DNA of 64,000 nt from Turnera subulata (lineage: Eukaryota; Streptophyta; Magnoliopsida; Malpighiales; Passifloraceae), in the NCBI GenBank assembly GCA_028386065.3, contig JAKUCV010007365.1, positions 40,143 through 104,142 on the forward strand, written 5' to 3'. The notes under the pieces were generated by a model that worked only from the letters and a program-made list of their open reading frames with translations, was not told the origin of the DNA and did not search any database. Below, in pieces: positions 54,663 through 64,000 of this stretch (its first letter is position 1; every line of letters starts with the position of its first letter). A program made the translations under genes and the position numbers.

Positions 54663-56062
54663 TATATCTAAGCTTAAGCGGACTTTTAGTTTTGGGCTAA
54701 GATTGTAAGATTGGACGGGCTTAGACCTATGATCTGTTTAATCAGGCTTAAGGAATAAAGAGGACATATTGTTATAGTCACTGTTTTAGCATATGCATTC
54801 ACCATAGTTGATGTGAACCTTATGTGTTGTATTTTGTTATAAATATAGGAGAATTGAAGTAGAACAAGGCTTCAGTTCCGAGGCAGTTAATATGGCCAGG
54901 TGAGGACATAAACCTTTGTATGCATTACTGCCTACAATGCTCGGTTAATTGTCCTGGTATATAAAGTGGTATTATTTGTTCTGTCTTGGATGCTGTATGC
55001 ATGCTTGCCTGCTTTGTGGATGTTCTTGCTTACACCTTGTATCTTATTGATGATACCTTGATGCGGTATGTCTGATTATGTGAACTGTGTACCAGTGTGA
55101 TATAATATGCCTGTCGAGCATGACTTGTTTTGTGTGTTGAATAACGTGATATATGGTTTTGTGGTTTGTGTGGTGGACTGTGGGCTGGAGGCCCGGACTT
55201 GAGAATAAGATGTTAAATTCACACAAACCTGGACAATCATATGTAATGGTAAACGAAACTCTTTAAGCATAAATAATAAATTATAATAATTCTATTGTGG
55301 GGCTGTTGACCTGTTGGTTCGAGTGGGAAGTAATACCCCTCGGGATTTAATGCGGGATAGCATGGTATATACGGTTTAGCATATGGGTCTGTGATGACCG
55401 GTTCTACCTCCATCTTTCTATCTCCCCCATTCTACCTCCCTCTTTCTCTCTGTCTGTCTCTCTCTCTCACTGATTGTATTAGGCCTTGCCCTGTTTATAT
55501 TGGGCTTATGCCCTTGTTGCCTCATGAGACAGGACCGAGCTCGACGCACACAGTAGAGGGCCCTAATAAAACATTCAACTCTAATAACAATAAAGTACAA
55601 TGATAACTAAGTGATTAAAGATCAGTGTTGGTTTGAAGTCTGATGATGACTTGTATTGTTCATTGTGATTTGTTGGTGCATTGTGGTTGTTGTTGCCTGA
55701 TGCCGGTGTACTTGTAGTTGATTTGTATTTGTATACACTGGTTTATTTGTTTACGGTGAGACAGTGGTTGGTCTTACCCTCTCACAGTCTTTTTCAGGTT
55801 AACTGCTCATTGAGCATTGATGCATATCAGCTGGTGGCGGCGTTATCCTCTCCTCGGGTCGGATCCATAGGGTTCATTGCATGCATGTAGCTTTATATTT
55901 TTGTCTTCCGCTGCGTACTTGATTGCATTGTATTATTTCTTATTCGACTAGATGTTGATCATGTTGTTGATAATTTTCGTGTCCCGGGAATGATAAGGGC
56001 AATTTAGTCATTTTATATTTAAATTCTATTTTATATTAATAAATTGGGACATGGGCGTTTCA

Positions 56063-57595
56063 GTTGGTAGCGAAGCAGGCTGTAGAACCTTGGGGATGTT
56101 CTGATATGTTTTGTGATCTTCTGTGCATATGTCTGCTCCTTTTTGTGTCGGTTGTTGCATTTGTCTTATGCATGCATATAGTGAGTTGTCTATGGATCCG
56201 GTGGAGGACACGCACCTGCTGAGGGTCGGAATGACCCGGTATTGTCGTGGAAATGACATGCTTGCCTTTACAGCTTAGGCTGCAGCAAAGTTTGTTTTGT
56301 GGAATATCCACTACTTTATCAGAGTCGGTGTAGACTCTTGATTCTTTGCTTACGTTTCTTGACGATGTGAGTACACTGTTGTTGCTTCTCATTCCGTTGT
56401 TGCCGGAGGGTGTTTTCCTACGGTAACATGTCTGATAGTTCTAGAAATGGAACTGGTCAATACAAGTAAGAACCATCGGTTTGCATTTTGGATGTTATGT
56501 CTCTCAAGAGATGATCTGATATGATTCTTGTGATTTTGTTGATCTTGGTGATCATGTTATGTGTGGTCTGATTATATAAATTTGAGGTTTTGAAGTTACT
56601 TGTGAAATTATCTTATGGATTAAATCTTGTTTGGGGTTCGAGATGATAATCTCTTGAATTAATCTGAGGGTGATTTAATGATGTATTTGGGGAAATATCT
56701 TCTAAAGATACTTGAGGTAATTAGTTTGGTGAGTTTAGGCATATTAATGGTGATTGTGATAAGAAAGTTTTGATCATGAATATTGGATGAAGTTATAGTT
56801 CATGCGTTAGATGAGGATGCTTGGAGTATGTTTACATTGAGGTTTGATTTTGAGGTGATCTTGGGTATTGTGATTCAATTGCTAAGTTATTAATTATGTG
56901 ATGAGAGATACAATGATGTAGTAAGTTCCTTATTAAAGAAACTTTGGTGTTCGTGCTAGGAATGACTTGGGCGATAGACTTATAAGTATGAGTTATGCAA
57001 TGATGTTTGAGTCTGAAGGAATTTACGGTATAGAATTTTAATTGTGATACTTCGGTAGTGATCGAATTCTAGTTCTTAAGGTATGTTCCGAAAATTATAT
57101 TATATTGGCATTATTGGTATATGGTAAACGAAATACTTTGAGGTTCGGAACATTAAATAGATTATTGGTCCTAAAGTATTCACGGTGGGAGTGATGATCT
57201 TGTTATTTAGGTAACAATTTAGGGTTCGGTTATCTGAGGATATGCTTAATGGATTAAAAGAATGGATATATTTAGTGGAGTGGGGATAAATGAAATTGTT
57301 TATGGATTTTGATATTAATAAGGTTGATGATGATTGGATAAGACTCTTGGGTTAGTGCTTTGATCTTATGCCATTTTTATCATGTTCGCTAAAGTCGAAT
57401 CACTTAATTGGTATATCGGAGTTCTTGCTTGGAAAAGATAAACTCATGTGATTGATGGTCATGATAGTTCTACTTGGTAGTTTTGGCCAACGGTATTTTG
57501 ATACCGGGTGACACTTGTTTGTGTCAGTTAAGCACTTGGCTGCCTGACTTGTTCTGTAAATTTCGAGGACGAAATTTTTTTAAGTGGGGTAGAAC
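56063..57595 (+). other. G2 internal region, non-coding
   Basis: PBS TGGTAGCGAAGCAGG (56065-56079), then 1.5 kb without a domain. It ends with tttcgaggacgaaatttt and the PPT at 57582-57595. The layout and much of the sequence match the G1 interior. Confidence 0.8.
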
Positions 57596-60191
57596 TGTAA
57601 CGCCCAGAATTCTCGGTATTTAATTCCTATGAATTTTCGGAATTTTAAAAATTTAGTTTCCAATTTTACCCTCACAAAATTTTTGGGCATTTATGATTAG
57701 GGAAATATTTCATCCTTAGGTAATATTATTAATATTATTGTTATTATTATTTCTATCTGGGAAGTAATCATTATTGCAAGATTGAAATTGAATTTTAATT
57801 GAGTTAGTATGTAAAACACATGTACTAGGGTAGTATTGACCTAAACTACGTCGTTTTGGGGAGCTTATAACATAAAACTCAAGCATGGCTCGCGTTTTGA
57901 CCAGGGGGTACGGCCACGTTGACCTGAGGTGCGCGGAGGACAAAACGATGTCGTTTTGCCAAACAAAATGACGCCGTTTTGAGCATCAGTCGAACCCTAG
58001 GTATAAAATCCATTCTTTTCTCTCCTTCTCCTCTCTTTTCTTTTTCTCTCTTTCCTTCTGCGTCGCAGCCCATCTTCCTCCTGATTTTCCATTCTCCCAC
58101 ATTCTTCCCTCCCACAACCTCTACCTAAACTGTCAATCCCCTCAAAGTCCCCCTCTCCTTCTATTCCTTCTTTCTCTTTTGTTCTCTTCTCCTCATACCC
58201 GACTTTCTCTGCGTCTCTCAAATAGATGCCGCCGCCCTTGCTTCCTCTTCCCTCTCTAATCCGTTGCCATCCCCGATCGAGACGCCACCGCTGCAGCTTT
58301 GTCGCGTCAAGGAAGAAAGAGGATCGGGCTCGGCCGAGATGCGTACTGGAGGCTAGACTTGGGCATCGCTGTCGTTGCCCATGCGTCGCCATCGCCTGTG
58401 GTTGATGGCCGGGTTCAGGTCGCCGTCGAGGGGTAAGTCACGTCGCCCCTGTCTCTTCTCTTCCCTTCTTTCTGTCTCGTCGGTTTCTGGGCACGAGGTT
58501 TAATGGTTGTTATTTGGGTTTTTTTTGTCTGTGGTGCTGTCGGGTCTGATGCGTGGTGCTTCGAAGGGCTTTTGGCGATGGGTCCACTATGTTTTGGGTG
58601 TGGCGGTGTGCGTCAATGGCCAATCGGGTGGTGACTGTGCCAGCAGTTGTGTTGGCATTCTTCGGGGCAAAACTTGTGTTTGGGCAACTTGGGTCTAGTG
58701 GAGGTTTGATGGGGATCTGGCGCCTCTTGTGCTCGAATTTGATTTCCGGTAAGGATTCAAGTCCTTATTTCTTCTCTTAGAGCGGTCATGTATGATCTAT
58801 GGTTTCGTTTTGATGTTTGTGGTAGATGTGTTGTTGAATCGGATGCTGATTGAATGATGGCAGATTTGTTATGGTTAGTTTTTGGCTTTGTTGTGGAGTT
58901 CTCCAGCGAGATAGCCGGAATCCGGCGAGGCTCGGGAATTTTCCGGCGAGGCTCGAGTTGCTGTTCCGGCAAGACAGTGTCTTTTCGGCATTTCGTGGTA
59001 ATTCTCGGGCTTTGATGCGAATTTCGGTTCTTGTACTATCTTGTAGTGTAAATGCATTTAATATGTGCATTTTGTAATAAATGAACTTTAGTGGAATTCG
59101 GGAGTTGCGAGTTGAGAGTGCGTGGCCGGAATATATTTCCGACGCGTCTTGAATCTTTAGGCCGAAAAGGTTGGGCTCGGGAGTTCAATTTGTCACGATT
59201 ATGTTAACGGGCCGAGTCTAGGCCCAATAAATGTTAAGCGGAGTGTGTGTGGGCTTTAGGCCCAATGACTATTATGGGAATGGGCTTTAAGCCCAATGGA
59301 TAATTAAGCTCGGTAACTATTATGGATATGGGCCTTAGGCCCAAAGGTAGATAAAACTTTATATCTAAGCTTAAGCGGACTTTTAGTTTTGGGCTAAGAT
59401 TGTAAGATTGGACGGGCTTAGACCTATGATCTGTTTAATCGGGCTTAAGGAATAAAGAGGACATATCGTTATAGTCACTGTATTAGCATATGCATTCACC
59501 ATAGTTGATGTGAACCTTATGTGTTGTATTTTGTTATAAATATAGGAGAGTTGAAGTAGAACAAGGCTTCGGTTCCGAGGCAGTTAATATGGCCCAGGTG
59601 AGGACTTATAAACCTTTGTATGCATTACAGCCTACATTGCTTGGTTAGTTGTCTTGGTATATAAAGTGGCATTATTTGTTTGGTCTTGGATGCTGTATGC
59701 ATGCTTGCCAGCTTTGTGGATGTTCTTGCTTACACCTTGTATCTTATTGATGATACCTTGATGCGGTATGTCTGATTATGTGAACTGTGTTCCAGTGTGA
59801 TATAATATTCCTGTCGAGCATGACTTGTTTTGTGTGTTAAATAACGTGATTTATGGTTTTGTGATTTGTGTGGTGGACTGTGGGCTGGAGGCCCATGTTA
59901 AATTCACACAAACCTGGACAATCATATGTAATGGTACACGAAACTCTTTAAGCATAAATAATAAATTATAATAATTCTACTGTGGGGCTGTTGACCGGTT
60001 GGTTCGAGCGGGAAGTGATACCCCTCGGGATTTCATGCGGGATAGCATGGTATATGCGGTTTCGCATATGGGTCTGTGATAACCGGTTCTACCTCCCTCT
60101 TTCTATCTCCCCCTTTCTACCTCCCTCTTTCTCTCTTTCTGTCTCTCTCTCTCTCACTGATTGTAATGGGCCTTGCCCTGTTTATATTGGG
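57596..60191 (+). repeat. G2 3' LTR, truncated by G3 insertion
   Basis: 2596 bp visible, closely similar to 52921-55507. It contains the same TATA (58002-58009), GGGGTAAGTC, TGGGCC array and CTCT tract, ending at ..ctgtttatattggg. In the 5' LTR the conserved CTCATGAGAC block follows right after this point. The candidate G3 target duplication is TTGGG (60187-60191), not verifiable here. Confidence 0.9.
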
Positions 60192-63100
60192 TGTAACGCC
60201 CCGAATTTTCATAATTTGTTTTTTTTTTTTCGGAATTTTCGAAATTTTTATTCCAATTTTGCCCTTGAGGTATTTTCGAGTTTTAGTCATGGAAATAAAT
60301 TTTTTTCCTTGGGAATGATGTTTTTAGGTTGGCATTATAAGGGGTTTGAGTTTCGTCGGAAACGGGGATTCATCTCGAGGTGAAACAGGGTTTGAACGTA
60401 GGTATGGTCTAAACAACGTCGTTTTGGTTAATGGAAAAAAAAAATGTGGCGCGTTGACCAGGCAGGGGGTTGACCGCGCCTAAGCGGACGACGGGTCGTC
60501 CACTAGGGCGGCCAACCCTAGCCCGATCCCTTTTCTTTTCTTCTCTTCTTCTCTTTTCTTTTTCTTTCTCTTCCTCCTCGCCGCCGCTTCTACCTCCCTT
60601 CCTTCTACCTTCTCTCTCTCTTCCCCTCATCTTCCTCTCCCTCACCCTCGGTCATCCCTCCGTTCCCTCCTCTCCTCCCTTCCGTCTTCACGCCGCCTCT
60701 TCCTCTTCATTTCCCTTCCTCTATGTCGTGACCACGGCCACCGTGGGTTGCAGAGGAACCGGGAGCTAACTCGGGTCGCCGCTGCCAACGGACACTCGCT
60801 GCAGGAGGACAGTCCGTCCGTGGAGGCTGGTGATGCGTGCGACGGGAGCAGAGGTCCGTTAAGGTCGCCCCTGTTGTCGTCGGTCGGTTTTGGGTAGATC
60901 GACGAGTGGCCACCGGCGTGTGTCGTTCCTCTTCCTCGCCGCCTCCGGTAAGCGCCGTCGCCCCCTGATTTCCCTTCCTTTTCCGTTTTTGGTTGTTTCG
61001 GTGTACCCGTGTTTAACAAGAGCGTGTTGTGGGTCTTCGGGTTGTGTTTGTATTAGACAGTGGCGAGGCTCGTGGCTGTTGCAGGTGGTTGTGGTGGTGT
61101 TTGGGCGACGGGCCGTAGTGGTGTGGTCGTTGCAGGGTGTCTCCGGGCAGTGGGACGCCGGCGTTAGAGGTTGCTGTGGAGGTGCTGTGCTCGGTAGTAA
61201 GCTTCCGGGTAAGGATGCGACCCCTTCCTATTTCTTTTGTCAGTTTTGTGTTGCCGAATTGTTGAATGGATGGTTGATGCATGTTGGCAGATTTGTTGGG
61301 TTCGATCTGGTGGTTTTTGGGTGTTTTCTGGCGAGTTCACCGGAATCCGGCGAGGCTCGGGAATTTTCCGGCGAAGGCTCGGATTTTTGTTCCGACACTC
61401 AACGGTATACTTTGATGTATAATTTGTACTTTCATGGCATGTAATAATTGATGTAGGAATAATTATTGTATCGGAAATAAAGGATGTTAGTGGAAAACCG
61501 GGTGCGGGGTTGTGAGTGTGAGTAACCGGGAGGTTGCCGACACGGGTAGAACCATAGGCCGGGAATACTTTGACTCGGGTAAAACCCTTAAGTGTAAATT
61601 GGACCGAATCGGGCCTAGACCCGGTAATGTGATTTTTATAATTGGGTTTGATAACAATTGGATTTGGGATGGGCTTTAGGCCCGGGAACCGTTAAGAACA
61701 TAATGGGTGGGCCATAGGCCCGGAAACTACTCTTGGACTTAGTTGGGCTTAAGCCCGGTGAACCTTAGGTCCCGATACTTGGAGTTTTGGTGAGAGAACA
61801 CCATGTCGGGTTTAGACTCGGGAATTTCAAAATTGGTTAACTAGTGACGGGTTTAACTCAGTTGAGCATTATAGTATCATGCACGCACGTTTTTATTGTA
61901 ATTGTTTGTAATTTGTTGTGTGTGCCGGTATTCAGGCACGGGTAACACCTCGGGAGCAGGAGGATCTGTTTTGGGAAAAGCTCCACAGGAGAATCGTCGT
62001 TGAGGTGACTTTATTCGTCTTTTTATGTTTGTATGCATGAGCTTGTTGGATTGGTTTGTTTGAGTTGCATGCCTGTTTGCTAACATGCTGTAATCCGTAT
62101 TGTGTGCCTATGTCTTACTGTTTGCTTTTGAGCATGAATTGTTGGATTGTTATGGTGATAATATGTGGTGTGATTTTGGGTAATTTGTGTGATGTGTTGT
62201 GGGTCGGAGACCCGGTTATGTGATTGAGATGAGAATACACACAACCCTGTCAAATCACGATTCTTGGCACACATAAACTCATAATTTGTGAATAAAGATA
62301 TTGTACAGTAGAAGATAGGCTACTGTGTGCTGATGACCCGTTGGTTCAAGCGGGAAGTGATACGCCTCGGGTTTGCATGCGGGATAGCATGTGGTATGCG
62401 GATTTGCATATGGGTCTGTAATGACCGGTTCTACCTCCCCCTTTCTACCTCCCTCTTTCTCTCTGTCTCTCTCTCTCTCTCTATAGATATGTTTGGGCTT
62501 CGCGCCTGGTTTTATTTGGGCTTATGCCTGGTTGTCTCATGAGACGGGACCGAGCTCGACGCACACAGTAGGGGGCCCTGAATAATAAATTATAATAAGA
62601 AAAACTTAACACACAACAGATGGAGAATAATGAACTGTTTGCTTGAATGTCTTGGCATGTTAGTACTGGTTGTCGAATGTTTGCTTACTTGTCTTGTATC
62701 TCTTCTTTCCTTTCAGACTTGTTCTGCACACCTACATAATTAGATTTATACTGCTCACTGAGTAGGCGACTCACATAATCGCCAACGTTGTTTTTCAGAC
62801 TGTTAGTTAGCGTGCAGTCACTATCTACTCTTCCAGAGTACGGACGTGGTTATCTCAGCAGGTAGCTGTGCTTCTTCTCCTGGTTGGATCCATAGGACCG
62901 ACTTGCATCCCACTTTCACTTTTGCTTTATTTTTATCTTCATTTTCCGCTGCACTGTATTTTGATGAGATGTCATTTTGATTTTGATTATTTTATCGGCG
63001 GGTTGCCGGGATTTAGTATTGATGATGTATCGGCAGGATGCCGAGTTGATTTGAGGCTTGCTAAGCCGGTTTGATTATGTTCTTTATGGCATCTCGGGAT

Positions 63101-63222
63101 TTTAAGAATTTCTTTCCAGATAATGTTTTGTTATTGGATTTCGTGTCCTGGGATTCAGGGGTATTTTGTTAATTTCCTTGTGTTTCAGTATTTTATTGCA
63201 AAATTGGGACACGGGTGTTTCA
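60192..63222 (+). repeat. G3 5' LTR
   Basis: Contains aaacaacgtcgttttgg (60412-60428), a ttctcttcttc tract followed by GC-rich sequence (60530-60960), splice-donor-like CCGGGTAAGG (61206-61215), several gggcttaagcccgg-type palindromes (61610-61770), a CTCT microsatellite (62457-62482) and the conserved CTCATGAGAC to GGGGCCCT block. I saw no clear TATA box. Confidence 0.88.
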
Positions 63223-63366
63223 GCTTGGTAGCGAAGCAGGCTTCAGATTCTTGGTTTTAAAAGTGTTTTAAACTTTGTTTTTCAAGTGATTTTTGTGTTT
63301 AAGCCTGTTTCCGGATTTATGATTTTTAAAGTGTTTTGACTCATTTGCATTCATATAGGCGTTGAT

Positions 63367-64000
63367 ATGGATCACCAGGGACAGCACAATGCTGAGGATG
63401 ACGCCGCTACTCATGTCTCCGACAATGTGTCGGTGATGCAGGTTCCCATTGGTCAGGGGAACAATAATGCAACAGAGAATAATGCTGCAGGTGGTGGAGG
63501 ACAGAATGTTGTGCCACCTGTACCACCTGTTGTGGACCCAGTGTTCCAGCAGTATCAGGCCTTTCTGCAGTGGCAGCAGTTCCAGCTGTTTCAGCAGCAG
63601 CAGCAGGGTGCCCAGCCAGTAGCACCTGCTGCGGGAGGTGGTATGGAGAGTGGATACAAACATATGGATAAGCCTGCAGTGAAGGAATTCTTTGGTGAAG
63701 AGGGCAAAGCCAAGGAGTTTGATGATTGGTTTCGCCAGGTGGAGAATGTTCTGGAGAAGTTCACTTGCGCTCCTGAGCAGAGAGCCCGATTTGCGGCACA
63801 CAAGTTCACAGGGTATGCATTGACTTGGTGGCAGGAACTTGTGGCCGACCTACCGAAGCCTGTGGAGATGCCTTGGGAGGATTTCAAGTAGAAATTCTAG
63901 AAGGAGTTTCTTACTGTTGGATTTCTGGAGGAGCAGAAGAAGCATTTTCTTGAGGTGAAGCAGGGACTAGATGAGACTGTATCAGCTTTCAGGATCCGGA
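63367..64000 (+). pseudogene. G3 gypsy gag, two in-frame stops, 3' end outside window
   Basis: Starts at ATG 63367 (MDHQGQHNAEDD) 127 bp after the PBS. The N-terminus is low complexity with a Q-rich stretch (FQQYQAFLQWQQFQLF, residues ~57-72). Then comes the retrotransposon gag domain: VKEFFGEEGKAKEFDDWF, later FAAHKFTGYALTWWQEL, ending MPWEDFK. TAG at 63889-63891 and 63898-63900 interrupt it in that domain, after which the same frame stays open to the window end (KEFLTVGFLEEQKKHFLEVK). The domain fits plant Ty3/gypsy chromoviruses. Without the rest, lineage and pol status cannot be given. Confidence 0.88.

Larger units (their letters stand above)
52921..56062 (+). repeat. G2 5' LTR
   Basis: 3142 bp with 10-bp perfect terminal inverted repeats. 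Landmarks: palindrome AAAACGACGTCGTTTT (near 53266-53282) and a variant 20 bp on; TATAAAAT (53327-53334); CT-rich leader then a GC-rich exon-like region with splice-donor-like GGGGTAAGTC (53755-53764) and CCGGTAAGG (54070-54078); TGGGCC palindrome array (~54525-54660); CTCT tract; conserved block 55501-55575 with following AATAAA. Confidence 0.92.
52921..60191 (+). mobile_element. G2: non-autonomous gypsy-type element, 3' LTR split by G3
   Basis: 5' LTR 52921-56062 (3142 bp, TGAAACGCCC...GGGCGTTTCA), PBS 56065-56079 (TGGTAGCGAAGCAGG), interior to 57595 (1533 bp), PPT aagtggggtagaac (57582-57595), 3' LTR from 57596 (TGTAACGCCC...) to 60191, where G3 inserts; the rest of the LTR must lie beyond the window. 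No gag or pol in the interior. It is collinear with the G1 interior. The 5 bp to its left are ATTAT, but the matching TSD is out of view. Confidence 0.9.
60192..64000 (+). mobile_element. G3: gypsy element with gag, extends past window
   Basis: 5' LTR 60192-63222 (3031 bp; TGTAACGCCCCG...GGGTGTTTCA), PBS TGGTAGCGAAGCAGG at 63226-63240, gag from 63367, continuing to the window edge. The LTR layout (pyrimidine-rich leader, GC-rich region, TGGGCC-like array, CTCT tract, conserved block 62517-62590) follows G1 and G2 but the sequence has diverged. This is the only G member here with protein-coding sequence. Confidence 0.9.

Overview
This window is repeat-rich nuclear DNA of a flowering plant. It consists of retrotransposons and one DNA transposon, with no recognisable host gene, tRNA or rRNA gene. 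The plant assignment rests on Ty1/copia and Ty3/gypsy polyproteins of plant type, a CACTA transposon with plant-type termini, and primer-binding sites resembling plant initiator tRNA-Met. The species cannot be read from the sequence. Labels used here: CA1-CA6 are copies of one copia family with ~1.5-1.7 kb LTRs; CB is a second, intact copia element; GR is a gypsy-like derivative with almost no internal region; G1-G3 are gypsy elements of one long-LTR family.

1-14669 holds three minus-strand CA copies in tandem (CA3, CA2, CA1 from right to left). They are joined by truncated LTRs and leaders, and the LTR at 4573-6079 is apparently shared by CA2 and CA1. CA2 is the best preserved, with one open gag-pol frame broken by three stops. 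Between LTR and gag this family has a long leader carrying an array of the palindrome GAACATCGATGTTC (3910-4422, 14072-14624, remnant 17709-17791). The palindromes come in doublets 20-21 bp apart, and every interval falls close to a multiple of 10.5 bp.

15468-45609 is one old plus-strand CA element (CA4) split by nested insertions whose target-site duplications can all be read. GR (18991-31381, TSD TTTTA) has two 2.3-kb LTRs around only 308 bp. CB (19247-26728, TSD GCCCA) sits inside GR's first LTR, has identical-length 312-bp LTRs and an open 1372-codon gag-pol. A non-autonomous CACTA transposon (31814-34375, TSD GTA) interrupts the CA4 protease region. Gypsy G1 (36055-44735, TSD CTGAA, minus) interrupts the CA4 reverse transcriptase. 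Removing each insertion rejoins the CA4 reading frame.

45610-52920 is a scrambled array of CA LTR pieces, mostly plus strand and often fused end-to-interior, with minus-strand pol fragments CA6 and CA5, a scrap of gypsy LTR, a gag scrap of another copia lineage, and a fold-back LTR palindrome.

52921-64000 holds gypsy G2 (3.1-kb LTRs, 1.5-kb non-coding interior). Its 3' LTR is interrupted by G3, a relative with a 3.0-kb LTR and a gag gene that runs off the window. G1 and G2 look like non-autonomous members of a family to which the gag-bearing G3 is related. Their LTRs carry palindromic TGGGCC-type arrays, an ACGT palindrome, a TATA box with a GC-rich exon-like leader, and a conserved ~70-bp block next to candidate poly(A) signals.
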